Source: Sinomonas sp. ASV486
Lineage (GTDB): Bacteria > Actinomycetota > Actinomycetes > Actinomycetales > Micrococcaceae
Length of the DNA: 64,000 nt
Direction of reading: 5' to 3'
Assembly: GCF_030908215.1 (NCBI RefSeq)
Contig: NZ_JAVFJK010000012.1
Span: forward strand, 95,662-159,661
Under the pieces are notes generated by a model that was not told the origin of the DNA, did not search any database, and worked only from the letters and a program-made list of their open reading frames with translations. This document shows, in pieces, positions 1 through 9,492 of this stretch (positions within the stretch are counted from its first letter, which is position 1; each line of letters opens with the position of its first letter). Position numbers and translations under genes: made by a program.

Positions 1-412
1 TCGGATGGATCTTCTCGACGGGGAGTTCGGCAAACTGAGCACCCGGAACCTCAACCAGGTCGAGATCATCGGTGTCCCGCTGCTTCGCCTTGGAGCGAGT
101 GGACCTCACAGGCGGCCGCTTGCCTCCATCAACCGACGGCTCGTCAGCCTCAGGAGATGCCGTGACGGGAGTCTGTGCACCGTGGGACTCCTCCCCCTGC
201 CCCGTCACAACCGGCTTCTCAGCTGGCACCCCCTCAGCCGAAGACTGGTCAGTCCTGGTCGTCTCCTCGGACTCGTCCTCGGTCCGCCGCCCCGAATCCG
301 GGAAGAAGAGGTCCACAGGGCGCGCAGGCGCCGTCGAGCCACTGGCCGCCGGAGGTGCACTGGGAATGAGGGCTCCCAGGCCCCGGCCCAGTCCTCGGCG
401 CTTCTCGCTCAT
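1..412 (-). CDS. parB: ParB chromosome partitioning protein, N-terminal part
   Basis: ParB is the CTP-dependent clamp that loads at parS near the origin and works with ParA to segregate it. Only the first 137 codons lie in the window; the gene runs off the left edge. The N-terminus reads MSEKRRGLGRGLGALIP, the conserved ParA-stimulating region of the family. It is followed by a Pro/Ser/Glu-rich linker and then the start of the conserved domain (VPGAQFAELPVEKIHP). The start at 412 has a clear GGAGG Shine-Dalgarno on the minus strand. It lies just downstream of parA, about 75 bp after the parA stop, so the two are probably co-transcribed. Confidence 0.95.
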   Translation of the reverse strand, partial: MSEKRRGLGRGLGALIPSAPPAASGSTAPARPVDLFFPDSGRRTEDESEETTRTDQSSAEGVPAEKPVVTGQGEESHGAQTPVTASPEADEPSVDGGKRPPVRSTRSKAKQRDTDDLDLVEVPGAQFAELPVEKIHP

Positions 413-487
413 GCGGTTATCCTCCCTCACGCCCGGTAGCCGGGCACCTGACTGTTCGAGTCGTCTGCAACGGCATGCGCCGTCGTC

Positions 488-1408
488 CTAGCCCTCAGCG
501 ATCTCCGCGGCTGCCTCGAGATACGAGAGCGCCCCCGTCGAGGTCGGGTCGTAGGTCATCACGGTCTGCTGGTAGCTCGGCGCCTCGGAGATCCGCACGG
601 ACCGCGGAACCACGGCCTCGAGCACCTGCTCGGGGAAATGCTCGCGCACCTCGGCTGCCACCTGGGCGGCAAGGTTCGTCCGACCGTCGTACATCGTCAG
701 GAGGATCGTCGACACTCGAAGATCGGCATTGAGGTGCTTCTGGATCATCTCGATGTTCTTCAGCAGCTGGCTCAGTCCCTCGAGCGCGTAGTACTCGCAT
801 TGGATCGGGATCAGCACTTCGCTCGCAGCGCAGAAGGCGTTGACTGTCAGGAGGCCGAGGCTCGGCGGGCAGTCGATCAAGATGTAGTCGAGCCGCGGAA
901 GACCCTCTTCAGCGCGGGTCACGGCGTAGTTCTCGATCGCCCGGCGGAGCCGCTGCTCACGAGCCACGAGCGAAACCAGCTCGATCTCAGCGCCGGCCAG
1001 ATGGATGGTCGCGGGGGCGCAGACGAGATTCTCGACCTCGGGGCACTGGGCGATGACGTCAGCGAGGGGTTCGTCGTTGATGAGGACGTCGTAGATGCTC
1101 TCGACCTCGGCATGATGCTCGATCCCGAGCGCCGTCGACGCATTGCCCTGAGGATCGATGTCAATCACGAGCACCTGGAGGCCCGCAGAGGCCAGAGCAG
1201 CGGCGATGTTCACCGTTGTGGTCGTCTTTCCGACCCCGCCCTTCTGGTTGGACACGGTGAACACCCGAGTTGAGTCGGGCCTGCGGAACCTGCGCCCCTG
1301 AAGCCGCTCGCGGCGTCGTGCCTCATTTGCCAGCTGGGAGGCGATAGGGCTGCCCTCGTCAAGGGTCTTCAGGAGGGACTGGTCATCGCGCGGTAGGCTT
1401 CCCGGCAT
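488..1408 (-). CDS. parA: ParA family chromosome partitioning ATPase
   Basis: Deviant Walker ATPase that moves the ParB-parS complex along the nucleoid. The P-loop KGGVGKTTTTVNIA is followed by the switch IDIDPQGNAS and the IDCPPSLG Walker B region, ending in LEAAAEIAEG as in actinobacterial ParA/Soj. The open frame extends upstream to a GTG at 1567, with further ATGs at 1465 and 1450, but those starts have no convincing ribosome site. ATG 1408 has GGGAGG 8 bases ahead and gives 306 residues, near the usual family length, so I use it. The gene sits in the rsmG-parA-parB order typical of origin regions. Function is certain; only the start is in doubt. Confidence 0.93.
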   Translation of the reverse strand: MPGSLPRDDQSLLKTLDEGSPIASQLANEARRRERLQGRRFRRPDSTRVFTVSNQKGGVGKTTTTVNIAAALASAGLQVLVIDIDPQGNASTALGIEHHAEVESIYDVLINDEPLADVIAQCPEVENLVCAPATIHLAGAEIELVSLVAREQRLRRAIENYAVTRAEEGLPRLDYILIDCPPSLGLLTVNAFCAASEVLIPIQCEYYALEGLSQLLKNIEMIQKHLNADLRVSTILLTMYDGRTNLAAQVAAEVREHFPEQVLEAVVPRSVRISEAPSYQQTVMTYDPTSTGALSYLEAAAEIAEG

Positions 1409-1604
1409 CCCGTCGGCTCCCTCCCGAGCCGGATGCGGAGCAGTATCCATGTCGCCGTCCGCCATGGCGCGCGCAGATCCGAGCGTCAGGAAAGGAGGGA
1501 TCCGCTGGGCCGACGTATCGCCACTGCTCACTGTCAACTCACTCTCGATTCGCGTCAATTGCCTCACACCAGACTAGCGTCTGCGCACGCACTACCGAGG
1601 GAGA

Positions 1605-2282
1605 TCAGGATCCCCCGACGACGATCCGCACCACGGTGGTAGGCTCCTCGAGCAGCCCTTCCCCCACTGTGTGAACCTCGGCCGAGTGCCCCTTGAACTT
1701 GCGGATGGCCTTGGCAGCCTTCTCCACTTCCTCCGCGGCGCTGCGGCCCTTGATGGCCACGAGCGTCCCCGATCCACCAAGCAGCGGAAGCGTCAAGGGA
1801 ATGAGCGTCGCCAAGGCGGACACAGCCCGGGCAGTAACAAAATCGACGTCGACCGTCCCGGCCACCTGCTCGGCGCGCCCCCGGACCACCGAGACATTGG
1901 TCAGGCCGAGATCCGCGACCACTTCCTCAAGCCAGACCACTCGCCGCTCGAGGGGCTCCACGAGCGTGAGCCGGAGATCCGGCCGAGCGATCGCCAGGCA
2001 GAGGCCGGGCAGACCCGCGCCGCTCCCGACATCAGCAAGCGTTGCGCCCTCGGGGAATTCAGACTCGATGACGGCGCAGTTCAGGACGTGCCGGCTCCAG
2101 AGCCGCGGCACCTCCCTGGGCCCGATCAGCCCTCGCTCGAGGCCGGAGGTTGCCAGGTGGCCCACATACCGCCTTGCGAGATCGAGGCGGTCGCCGAAGA
2201 GGCGTTCAGCGGCAATCTGTTCGGGCTGCGTCAGTCCTGGTGCCGTCCCCACGGCCTGGCTGGGCGACGACTCCTCGACCAT
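1605..2282 (-). CDS. rsmG: 16S rRNA (guanine527-N7)-methyltransferase RsmG (GidB)
   Basis: SAM-dependent enzyme that methylates N7 of G527 in 16S rRNA; loss gives low-level streptomycin resistance in other bacteria. The 225-residue protein carries the Rossmann SAM motif DVGSGAGLPGL around residue 84, preceded by RLWSRHVLN, a family signature. It starts 3 bases after the stop of jag, so it is translationally linked to that gene, and it precedes parA as in most actinobacteria. Length and all motifs are normal for the family. Confidence 0.95.
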   Translation of the reverse strand: MVEESSPSQAVGTAPGLTQPEQIAAERLFGDRLDLARRYVGHLATSGLERGLIGPREVPRLWSRHVLNCAVIESEFPEGATLADVGSGAGLPGLCLAIARPDLRLTLVEPLERRVVWLEEVVADLGLTNVSVVRGRAEQVAGTVDVDFVTARAVSALATLIPLTLPLLGGSGTLVAIKGRSAAEEVEKAAKAIRKFKGHSAEVHTVGEGLLEEPTTVVRIVVGGS

Positions 2283-2285
2283 GGC

Positions 2286-2933
2286 TCAGTCCGCCGAGAC
2301 GACGATGTGACGGGCAGCGCCCTCACCCTCAGACTCGCTGCCGAATCCGAGCTCGGCAACCGAGTCGTGTACGATCTTCCGCTCATACGAGCTCATGGGC
2401 TCCAGATGAACGGACCTCTCGCCCGCCTTGACTCGTTCGACCGCCTTCTCGGCGATCTCCTGAAGACGCACGGACCGTTCGCCACGGTAGCCGCTGATAT
2501 CCAGGACGAGTCGGGATCGATTGCCCGTGGCGGCCAGAACGGAGAGTCGGGTGAGCTCCTGAAGAGCCTCGAGGACTTCACCGTCGTTGCCCACGAGGAT
2601 GTCCAAGCCCTCGGCCTCATCATCGCCGACCACCGATAGGTAGGAGCGGCCGTTGCGGACCTCGATATCGATGTCGCCGTCGATATCCGCGATATCAAGC
2701 AGTTCCTCGAGGTAGTCGGCGGCGACGTCGCCCTCCTCCTCGAGCCGGCTCAGCGGCGTCTCCTCGGCCGCGTCGTCGGCGTCCTCGCCGTCCGAGACCG
2801 TCTCGGCGGCGGCGTCGTCGCCGTTCGCGATGTGATCGGCAACTGCGCCCTCAGCGTTCGAGGCGTTCTCATCCGGGTGCTCGACGGCGTCCTCGCCACT
2901 GGGCAGATTGACGGCAGTGCTCTCGGAGGTCAT
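2286..2933 (-). CDS. jag: Jag/KhpB family RNA-binding protein (KH-R3H)
   Basis: RNA-binding protein of the Jag/SpoIIIJ-associated (KhpB) family, cytoplasmic and encoded next to the YidC insertase. The 215-residue chain has a roughly 85-residue acidic N-terminal extension rich in Asp, Glu and Ala. A KH-like domain follows (GNDGEVLEALQ) and then the C-terminal R3H motif in SSYERKIVHDSVAELG. The ATG at 2933 overlaps the yidC stop as ATGA, so translation is coupled. The open frame reads further upstream inside yidC, but that part is not Jag-like, which fixes the start here. Confidence 0.93.
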   Translation of the reverse strand: MTSESTAVNLPSGEDAVEHPDENASNAEGAVADHIANGDDAAAETVSDGEDADDAAEETPLSRLEEEGDVAADYLEELLDIADIDGDIDIEVRNGRSYLSVVGDDEAEGLDILVGNDGEVLEALQELTRLSVLAATGNRSRLVLDISGYRGERSVRLQEIAEKAVERVKAGERSVHLEPMSSYERKIVHDSVAELGFGSESEGEGAARHIVVSAD

Positions 2934-3895
2934 GACTTCTTCTTCCTGTTCTTCCGCACCGGCTGCTGACGCTGGGCCTTCGGCTCGGGCGGGGGCGGCA
3001 TGTCCTCGGGCTTCATGGCCTTGCCGGTGGTCACGTCGATCGGCGCTAGGCCCCTGGCAATGCGGCGCTCGTTGAGGGCTTTCGCGGCTGGCGAGCCGGG
3101 GGAAGGCATACGGCGGATCACGTAGAACTGCTGGCCCATGGTCCACAGGTTGGAGATGGTCCAGTAGATGAGCACGCCGATGGGGAAGTTGATGCCGCCG
3201 ATGCCGAAGACGAGCGGCAGGATGTACAGCAGGATCTTCTGCTGGCGCATGAACGGGCTGGCCATGGCCGCCTCGGACATGTTCTTCGCCATGATCTGCT
3301 TCTGCGTGATGAACTGCGACGCGGTCATTGCAATGATCATGAGGATCGACAGCACGGCAACCACCACCGCGTCGCCGCCGCCGCCGTGGAGGAGCGAGGC
3401 CGAGAGCGGGGCGCCGAAGATGCTCGAGTTGTGGAACTGATCCACCTGGTCATGGTTCAACGCACCGATGCCGGTGTTGTTCGACTGGGCGTTGCTGATC
3501 CCGGAGAGCACACGGAAGAGGCCGAAGAAGAACGGCATCTGGATCAGCATGGGCAGACACGCGGAGAACGGGTTGGTCCCGTGCTGCTTGTACAGAGCCA
3601 TCTGCTCCTGTGCCATGGCCTGGCGGGAGAGCTGGTCCGTCTTGCCCTTGTACTTCGCCTGAAGCTTCTGCAGATCCGGCTGGAGCAGTTGCATGCCGCG
3701 CTGCGCCTTGATCTGCCGCACGAAGACGGGAATGAGCGCGCCGCGGATCACGAGGACGAGGCCGATGATCGAGAACGTCCAGGTCCAGCCGCTCGCGGCG
3801 GGAAGGCCGATGAAGGAGAGGGCGTCGTGGAAGGCCACCATGACGAAGGAGACCAGCCACTCGAAGGGCAGAAGTATTGTCCCTAGAGGGTCCAT
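2930..3895 (-). CDS. yidC: Membrane protein insertase YidC
   Basis: Inserts proteins into the cytoplasmic membrane alone or with SecYEG. The 321-residue protein shows five hydrophobic segments at roughly 7-30, 36-58, 109-131, 174-194 and 220-245. The conserved Arg of the hydrophilic groove lies in the second (GALIPVFVRQIKAQ). The cytoplasmic KYKGKTDQLSRQ loop and the very basic tail ending RKNRKKKS are typical; the tail may contact ribosomes. The large periplasmic domain of proteobacterial YidC is absent, as usual in Gram-positives. It lies between yidD and jag in the conserved rnpA-yidD-yidC-jag order. Confidence 0.96.
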   Translation of the reverse strand: MDPLGTILLPFEWLVSFVMVAFHDALSFIGLPAASGWTWTFSIIGLVLVIRGALIPVFVRQIKAQRGMQLLQPDLQKLQAKYKGKTDQLSRQAMAQEQMALYKQHGTNPFSACLPMLIQMPFFFGLFRVLSGISNAQSNNTGIGALNHDQVDQFHNSSIFGAPLSASLLHGGGGDAVVVAVLSILMIIAMTASQFITQKQIMAKNMSEAAMASPFMRQQKILLYILPLVFGIGGINFPIGVLIYWTISNLWTMGQQFYVIRRMPSPGSPAAKALNERRIARGLAPIDVTTGKAMKPEDMPPPPEPKAQRQQPVRKNRKKKS

Positions 3896-3915
3896 GCGTT
3901 TTCCCTGTTTCCTTG

Positions 3916-4335
3916 TTATTTTCTCGTGTCGTCAGGCTGCGGGCCGTCTTGACCCGCATCATCAGTCCAGAAGCGATCGGGGTGGTTCAGCACCACGATC
4001 CTCGGGATGTGGTCCTCCGGCCAGTGCCGATGCCCTTCCGGAACAGGATCGATTCCTCCTGAGTTCCAGGGATGGCATCGGACCAGCCGGTGCACTGCCA
4101 GATACGATCCTCGCACAGCCCCGTGCACTGTGACGGCCTCGAGCGCGTAAGCGGAGCAGGACGGGAAGAACCGGCACACCTGCCCGTACAGGGGGGACAC
4201 AGCGAGCCGGTACGCCTTGAGGAGAAGGATGAGGATCTGCTGCGGCAGCGTCCACACGAAGCGCACGACGACGGTGGCCCACCTCGCCGCGGTTGTTCGG
4301 CGCGGCGACCCGCTCACCTCAGCCATCGCTGCCAT
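3916..4335 (-). CDS. yidD: Membrane protein insertion efficiency factor YidD
   Basis: Small membrane-associated helper of YidC-dependent insertion. The signature [14 protein letters not shown] is followed by [17 protein letters not shown], both diagnostic of the family. The frame stays open to 4434, but ATG 4335 is preceded by GAGAGGA at good spacing and gives 139 residues; ATG 4326 is a possible alternative. The chosen start overlaps the 3' end of rnpA by 17 bases, suggesting coupled translation. A C-terminal polar tail after the conserved domain is longer than in the shortest homologues. Confidence 0.93.
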   Translation of the reverse strand: MAAMAEVSGSPRRTTAARWATVVVRFVWTLPQQILILLLKAYRLAVSPLYGQVCRFFPSCSAYALEAVTVHGAVRGSYLAVHRLVRCHPWNSGGIDPVPEGHRHWPEDHIPRIVVLNHPDRFWTDDAGQDGPQPDDTRK

Positions 4336-4768
4336 CCGTGGTCCTCTCCCGGTCGGTCGGCTCCACGCTGCTCCCGCGCGCGCTCTTCTTGTCGCTCTCG
4401 CCAGAGCCCCTGTCTGGGGCGCTGTTTCGCTCAAGACGGCGCAGGACTATGCCCAACGCCGACTCGTAGTCCTCACTGAGTTCGGACCAGCTCGCCCCTG
4501 ACGACGCGGGAAGCGCACGCACAACGACGTCGAGTCCCACAGGCCGGAGACGGACGGTGATGGCCGCGGCCTCCCTCAGCCTCCGTTTAACGAGGTTGCG
4601 GGCGACTGCGTTCCCCACTGCCTTGGACACGATGAATCCGAAGCGCGAGGGCTGTCCCTCTGAACGGACCGCATACAGCACGACGTTCCGGCGCCCTTGG
4701 CGGACGCCGGAACGAACGGTATGCGTGAAGTCGGCGCCGGAACGCAGGCGGTGGGTCGCAGCGAGCAT
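4319..4768 (-). CDS. rnpA: Ribonuclease P protein component
   Basis: Protein cofactor that helps the RNase P RNA bind and cleave pre-tRNA 5' leaders. The 149-residue protein has the N-terminal HRLRSGADF start and the RNR motif region [18 protein letters not shown] that binds RNA. A Ser/Glu/Lys-rich tail of about 35 residues follows the core domain and is probably disordered. It lies downstream of rpmH and overlaps yidD, the standard arrangement. Confidence 0.95.
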   Translation of the reverse strand: MLAATHRLRSGADFTHTVRSGVRQGRRNVVLYAVRSEGQPSRFGFIVSKAVGNAVARNLVKRRLREAAAITVRLRPVGLDVVVRALPASSGASWSELSEDYESALGIVLRRLERNSAPDRGSGESDKKSARGSSVEPTDRERTTDGSDG

Positions 4769-4817
4769 CAGTTCAGCATCAGCGCGGGCCTGCGGTCGGA
4801 GCCGTCCCGGTCAGTAC

Positions 4818-4955
4818 TCAGGCCGAGAGCTCAGTGCGGCCCTTGGACCGGCGGGCCGCCAGGATGGCACGGCCTGCACGGGTGCGCATACGAAGGCGGA
4901 AACCATGCTTCTTGGCACGGCGGCGGTTGTTCGGCTGAAAAGTCCGCTTGCTCAC
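4818..4955 (-). CDS. rpmH: 50S ribosomal protein L34
   Basis: Forty-five-residue basic ribosomal protein, [21 protein letters not shown] at its N-terminus and ending SKGRTELSA, an exact match to family length and sequence pattern. It begins at GTG 4955, with GGAG a few bases ahead; the open frame continues upstream but that extension is not L34. It is the first gene of the rpmH-rnpA-yidD-yidC-jag cluster and points away from dnaA. Confidence 0.97.
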   Translation of the reverse strand: MSKRTFQPNNRRRAKKHGFRLRMRTRAGRAILAARRSKGRTELSA

Positions 4956-5550
4956 TTCTCTCACTCCAGTAGATTGAGCGCGTCTGCCGGACGGGTCGAA
5001 GTGCAGGCGGACGCTATGTTCTTGGGGATCTGCCATCCCGCCGCGCCTCATGCCGGCCGCCATAGCGTTCGGTCCCCAAATCAGGGAGCTTCGCGTGGCG
5101 TCCGAGGGCATGCGACAGGACCAGTAGGCAGACACAATGGACTTAACGACGTTAGGTCACGAGGGCACGCAGCGTCAATTCGACGGCGCAGCGGAGCGCA
5201 CCCCACCGTGGGCGCGACCGCGGTCTCGGGATGTCCCCAGCCTGTGTCCAACTCCACTCACAGGCCTGTGGACAGCGGCTCTGCAAGGGAGGCCGTGCGA
5301 ACTTCACCAGTGTAATTCATTGGGGCCCAGACCCCAGCTATCTTCCGGGTTGTCGGATCCTCTAGGCTGTCTCAGTGCCTTCCTCCACGCCTGTGGGTAT
5401 CCCTGTGGATGAAAACTGGCGGTTCAGAGGATGAAGGCGCACCGGAGGACCGCAGCCTCCCTGCCCGGACTCGGATTTCCTCGAGTCACAAACGCGTCAT
5501 AGATGCCAGGCAGCCGGCGTGGTCGAGGAAGCAGTCAGGTAGAGGAGCAC
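4956..5550. other. rpmH-dnaA divergent intergenic region
   Basis: This 595-base gap separates the divergently read rpmH and dnaA and must hold their promoters. DnaA-box-like sequences related to TTGTCCACA lie on the minus strand at 5267-5275 (TGTGGACAG), 5392-5400 (TGTGGGTAT) and 5404-5412 (TGTGGATGA). These are the likely sites of dnaA autoregulation. A TAGGCT hexamer at 5363-5368 could be a -10 box, but I find no matching -35. No convincing gene is visible in it. Confidence 0.6.
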
Positions 5551-6975
5551 ATGGGACCACAGGAAGCCGACGAAGCCAACACTCTCGGCAGTTCGTGGCG
5601 CCGCGTGGTACGTCTCCTCGATGAGGACGACCGCGTCTCGCCGCGGCAACGGGGGTTCGTCTCGCTTGCGCAGGCCCAGGGCCTCATCGGTTCAACGCTC
5701 CTCGTCGCTGTCCCCAATGAGCTCACCCGCGAGGTGCTCCAGGGCCAGATCAAGTCGGCCCTCGACGACGCGCTGCGCTCGGTGTTCTCAGAGGACGTCC
5801 GGTGCGCGATCGACGTCGACACCGATCTCGTTCCCATCCGCGAAGAGACGTTCGAGCCGGTCAAGCGCCCGGAGATCCGCGAAGGACTGCGCGAAGACCT
5901 CCGCCCGGCGCCAACGCCGCCCACCACTTCTCAGGAAGTCAGCCGACTCAACCCCAAGTACGTCTTCGACACCTTCGTGATCGGCGCCTCCAACCGGTTC
6001 GCGCACGCAGCCGCCGTCGCCGTCGCCGAAGCCCCCGCCAAGGCGTACAACCCGCTGTTCATCTACGGCGACTCGGGCCTCGGGAAGACCCACCTCCTGC
6101 ACGCGATCGGCCACTACGCCCGCCGGCTCTACAACGGGATCCGGGTGCGGTACGTGAACTCGGAAGAGTTCACCAACGACTTCATCAACTCGATCCGCGA
6201 CGACGAGGGAACGAGCTTCAAGACCACGTACCGCAATGTGGACCTCCTCCTGATCGACGACATCCAGTTCCTGGCCGGCCGCACGGGAACCATGGAGGAG
6301 TTCTTCCACACGTTCAACGCCCTGCACAACAGCAACAAGCAGGTCGTCATCACTTCGGACCAGCCGCCCAAGGCGCTCCACGGCTTCGAGGACCGCATGA
6401 AGTCCCGCTTCGAGTGGGGGCTCCTGACGGACATCCAGCCGCCGGACCTCGAGACCCGCATCGCGATCCTGCGCAAGAAGGCCAACAGCGACGGCCTCTC
6501 CGCGCCGGACGCCGCGCTCGAGTACATCGCCTCGCGGATCTCGGCGAACATCCGCGAGCTCGAGGGCGCGCTGATCCGCGTGACGGCATTCGCAAGCCTC
6601 AACAAGCAGCCGGTCGACGTCGCGCTGGCCGAGATGGTCCTGAAGGACCTCATCACGGACGACTCAGCGCTCGAGATCACGGCCGACCAGATCCTCGCCG
6701 AGACTGCGGCCTACTTCAAGCTCACGATCGAGGAACTCAACAGCAAGTCCCGGACGCGCACGCTCGTCACGGCCCGCCAGATCGCCATGTACCTGTGCCG
6801 CGAGCTCACGGACATGTCCCTGCCGAAGATCGGACAGGTCCTGGGCGGCCGCGACCACACCACCGTGATCCACGCCGACCGCAAGATCCGTGAGCTCATG
6901 GCCGAGCGTCGGGCGATCTACAACCAGGTGACGGAGCTGACCAACAAGATCAAGCAGGCCCAGCGCGGCGTCTGA
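5551..6975 (+). CDS. dnaA: Chromosomal replication initiator protein DnaA
   Basis: AAA+ ATPase that binds DnaA boxes, melts oriC and loads the replicative helicase. The 474-residue protein has domain I at about 1-80, a variable linker, Walker A GDSGLGKT near residue 173, Walker B LLLIDDIQF near 232, and the domain IV box-binding signature GGRDHTTV near 432. ATG 5551 follows GAGGAG at good spacing and is preferred over the upstream in-frame start at 5503, whose extra residues are not conserved in the family. It is flanked by oriC downstream and rpmH upstream. Confidence 0.98.
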   Translation: MGPQEADEANTLGSSWRRVVRLLDEDDRVSPRQRGFVSLAQAQGLIGSTLLVAVPNELTREVLQGQIKSALDDALRSVFSEDVRCAIDVDTDLVPIREETFEPVKRPEIREGLREDLRPAPTPPTTSQEVSRLNPKYVFDTFVIGASNRFAHAAAVAVAEAPAKAYNPLFIYGDSGLGKTHLLHAIGHYARRLYNGIRVRYVNSEEFTNDFINSIRDDEGTSFKTTYRNVDLLLIDDIQFLAGRTGTMEEFFHTFNALHNSNKQVVITSDQPPKALHGFEDRMKSRFEWGLLTDIQPPDLETRIAILRKKANSDGLSAPDAALEYIASRISANIRELEGALIRVTAFASLNKQPVDVALAEMVLKDLITDDSALEITADQILAETAAYFKLTIEELNSKSRTRTLVTARQIAMYLCRELTDMSLPKIGQVLGGRDHTTVIHADRKIRELMAERRAIYNQVTELTNKIKQAQRGV

Positions 6976-7407
6976 GCGCTCCTCACCTCGCCCGCGCGTG
7001 CCTTATTAACAGGACCCTGTGGACAACCCTGTGGACGGTTAAGTGCACATCCCCGCCTGATGGGGTTAAAACCCCCATCAGGCCTGTGGAGACACGTAAC
7101 TACACGAATCCGGCGATCCACAGGCCACCCCCACTCTGATGGCACACCATCAACACCGGATGAACACCCGACTCCCGCGCGAATCCGCGGCCAGAGACCG
7201 TTATCCACAGTTTCCACAGCAGTTATTAACACCATAAATACCAAGAATCTGAAGATCGTCAGATAACAGTTACCCGCCAGCCCTCCGAACCCCCTTCGAA
7301 CGACCCCGTCGGAGCCCCCTCCCCCGAGCCGATCAGCTTGAACCGGCGAGTACGGTTGGCGCTAAGCTGTGGTCAACTGCGACAGCGATGAAAGGCGGAA
7401 CGCTTCC
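6976..7407. other. oriC: Chromosomal replication origin oriC
   Basis: The dnaA-dnaN gap contains a dense set of DnaA boxes. TTGTCCACA (minus strand) is at 7018-7026, CCGTCCACA at 7030-7038, a variant at 7085-7093, CGATCCACA at 7114-7122, perfect TTATCCACA at 7201-7209 and GTTTCCACA at 7210-7218. Next to the perfect box is a strikingly AT-rich stretch at about 7220-7272, the likely unwinding element, lying on the dnaN side. An inverted repeat GATGGGGTT...AACCCCCATC lies at about 7058-7079. The 3' end also holds the dnaN leader. The assignment rests on position, boxes and AT-rich patch. Confidence 0.93.
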
Positions 7408-8532
7408 GTGAAGTTCCGAGTCGAACGGGATGTCCTCACTGAGGCCGTGAGCTGGGCGGCCCGCTCGCTTTCTCCGCGTCCCCCCGTACCTGTCCTGGCC
7501 GGTCTGCTGCTCAAGGCACATGACGGCGTCGTGACCCTCAGCAGCTTCGACTACGAGACCTCGGCACGCTTGGAGATCCCAGCCGAGATCCGCGAGGAAG
7601 GCACAATCCTCGTCTCAGGCCGGCTCCTTGCGGACATCTGCCGCAGCCTGCCAGCGGCACCAGTCGACGTCGAGACCGACGGAACCAAGGTCACACTCAC
7701 GTGCCGCCGCAGCTCGTTCCACCTCTCGACGATGCCCGAGGCCGAGTACCCGCCCCTCCCAAGCCTCCCCGCGATCCTGGGAACCGTCCCCGGTGACTCC
7801 TTCGCCAAGGGCGTGGCTCAGGTCACCATCGCCGCGAGCAGGGACGACACGCTGCCCATCCTCACGGGCGTTCGCATGGAGATCGAGAACGAGCTCATCA
7901 CGCTCCTCGCCACCGACCGCTACCGCCTCGCCATGCGCGAGATCCACTGGCAGCCGACCACCCCCGGCACCTCAACAGCCGCTCTCGTCAAGGCCAAGAC
8001 GCTCAGCGAAGTTGCCAAGACGCTCGGTGGCGCCGGCGATCTGAGTCTCGCCCTCGCCGATGACGACTCACGGCTCGTCGGCTTCGAAAGCGGCGGACGC
8101 ACCACGACCTCGCTCCTCGTCGACGGCGACTACCCCAAGATCCGGTCGTTGTTCCCCGAGTCCACACCGATCCACGCCGTCGTCTCCACCCAAGAACTCG
8201 TCGAGGCCGTACGACGCGTCTCACTCGTCGCTGAACGGAACACCCCCGTGCGCCTCTCGTTCACCGAAGGCCTGGTGACCCTCGACGCAGGCACGGGGGA
8301 AGACGCCCAGGCCTCCGAAGAGCTCGAAGCCCAGCTCACGGGCGAACCCATCGTTGTGGCATTCAACCCGCACTACCTCATCGAGGGCCTAGCTGTCATC
8401 GAGACTCCGTTTGTGCGGTTCTCGTTCACGAGCGCACCGAAGCCCGCGATGATCACTGCCCAGCGGGCACTCGACGGTGATGACGAGGGTGACTACCGCT
8501 ACCTCGTGATGCCGGTGCGACTGCCCAACTGA
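7408..8532 (+). CDS. dnaN: DNA polymerase III beta sliding clamp
   Basis: Ring-shaped processivity clamp that tethers the polymerase to DNA. The 374-residue protein begins KFRVERDVLTEAVSWAARSLSPRPPVPVL, the conserved first clamp domain, and ends YLVMPVRLPN, the classic beta-clamp C-terminus. The start is GTG 7408 with AAAGGCGGA upstream; the in-frame codons from 7369 are leader. Three repeated clamp domains are expected at this length. Confidence 0.97.
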   Translation: MKFRVERDVLTEAVSWAARSLSPRPPVPVLAGLLLKAHDGVVTLSSFDYETSARLEIPAEIREEGTILVSGRLLADICRSLPAAPVDVETDGTKVTLTCRRSSFHLSTMPEAEYPPLPSLPAILGTVPGDSFAKGVAQVTIAASRDDTLPILTGVRMEIENELITLLATDRYRLAMREIHWQPTTPGTSTAALVKAKTLSEVAKTLGGAGDLSLALADDDSRLVGFESGGRTTTSLLVDGDYPKIRSLFPESTPIHAVVSTQELVEAVRRVSLVAERNTPVRLSFTEGLVTLDAGTGEDAQASEELEAQLTGEPIVVAFNPHYLIEGLAVIETPFVRFSFTSAPKPAMITAQRALDGDDEGDYRYLVMPVRLPN

Positions 8533-8588
8533 CACGCCGGACGACGCCCACCGCTGCCCGATCTACCTCGACGAAGGGACACCGCATC

Positions 8589-9473
8589 ATGCACATTGGA
8601 CTCATCGGTCTCGGCAAGATGGGCTTCAACATGCGCGAAAGGCTCCGTCGGGCGGGCATCGAGGTCACCGGCTACGACCGGAACCAGGACCTCGCCGACG
8701 TTGCCAGCACCGATGAACTCATCGCCGCGGTGCCCGCCCCACGCATCATCTGGATCATGGTCCCGGCAGGCGAGATCACCGACAAGGTAGTTGCCGAGCT
8801 GTCCGAGAAGCTGTCCGAGGGCGACCTTGTGATCGACGGCGGCAACTCCCGGTTCACCGAGGACCAACGCCACGCTGCACTGCTGGAGGACAAGGGTCTG
8901 CGCTTCGCCGACTGCGGCGTCTCGGGTGGCGTATGGGGCCTGGAAAATGGGTACGGCCTCATGGCGGGCGGCGACGCGGCAGACATCGAGCGTGCCATGC
9001 CGGTCTTCGACGCTCTGCGGCCCGAAGGCGACAGGGCTGACAGCTTCGTCCACGTGGGCGAGGTGGGTGCGGGCCACTACGCCAAGATGGTCCACAACGG
9101 CATCGAGTACGGGCTCATGCAGTCCTACGCCGAGGGCTACCAGCTCCTTGCCGCCAAGGACATCATCACCGACCTTCCCGGCACCTTCCGCGCCTGGCAG
9201 AAGGGCACCGTCGTGCGGTCATGGCTCCTCGACCTCCTCATCAAAGCACTCGACGAGGATCCGGGCCTGGAGACGATCGACGACTATGTGGAGGACTCCG
9301 GTGAGGGCCGCTGGACCGTCGAGGAGGCCATTGCCAACGCGGTGCCCGCGCCGGCGATCACCGCAGCGCTCTTCGCACGGTTCGAGTCGCGCGAGGATTC
9401 CTCCCCGGCCATGAAGATGGTCTCGGCGCTGCGTCACCAGTTCGGCGGGCACGCGACGCGCCCCGCCAAGTAG
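8589..9473 (+). CDS. gnd: 6-phosphogluconate dehydrogenase, decarboxylating (GndA-like short form)
   Basis: Oxidises 6-phosphogluconate to ribulose 5-phosphate and CO2 in the pentose phosphate pathway. The 294-residue protein has the Rossmann GLGKMG at 7-12, the substrate motif DGGNS near 82, and the catalytic region GHYAKMVHNGIEYG near 160. This is the short form of about 300 residues. The residues after beta-2 read YDRNQD rather than the NADP-type NRT, so NAD may be preferred (inference). The gene sits between dnaN and recF, as in many actinobacteria. Confidence 0.93.
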   Translation: MHIGLIGLGKMGFNMRERLRRAGIEVTGYDRNQDLADVASTDELIAAVPAPRIIWIMVPAGEITDKVVAELSEKLSEGDLVIDGGNSRFTEDQRHAALLEDKGLRFADCGVSGGVWGLENGYGLMAGGDAADIERAMPVFDALRPEGDRADSFVHVGEVGAGHYAKMVHNGIEYGLMQSYAEGYQLLAAKDIITDLPGTFRAWQKGTVVRSWLLDLLIKALDEDPGLETIDDYVEDSGEGRWTVEEAIANAVPAPAITAALFARFESREDSSPAMKMVSALRHQFGGHATRPAK

Positions 9474-9492
9474 GCAGGGGCGCCGGCGACCG

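Noticed and set aside
1568..1604. parS site between parA and rsmG
   Set aside because: No GTTTCACGTGAAAC-like sequence is there, and I saw none elsewhere on reading; an exact scan would be needed to be sure.
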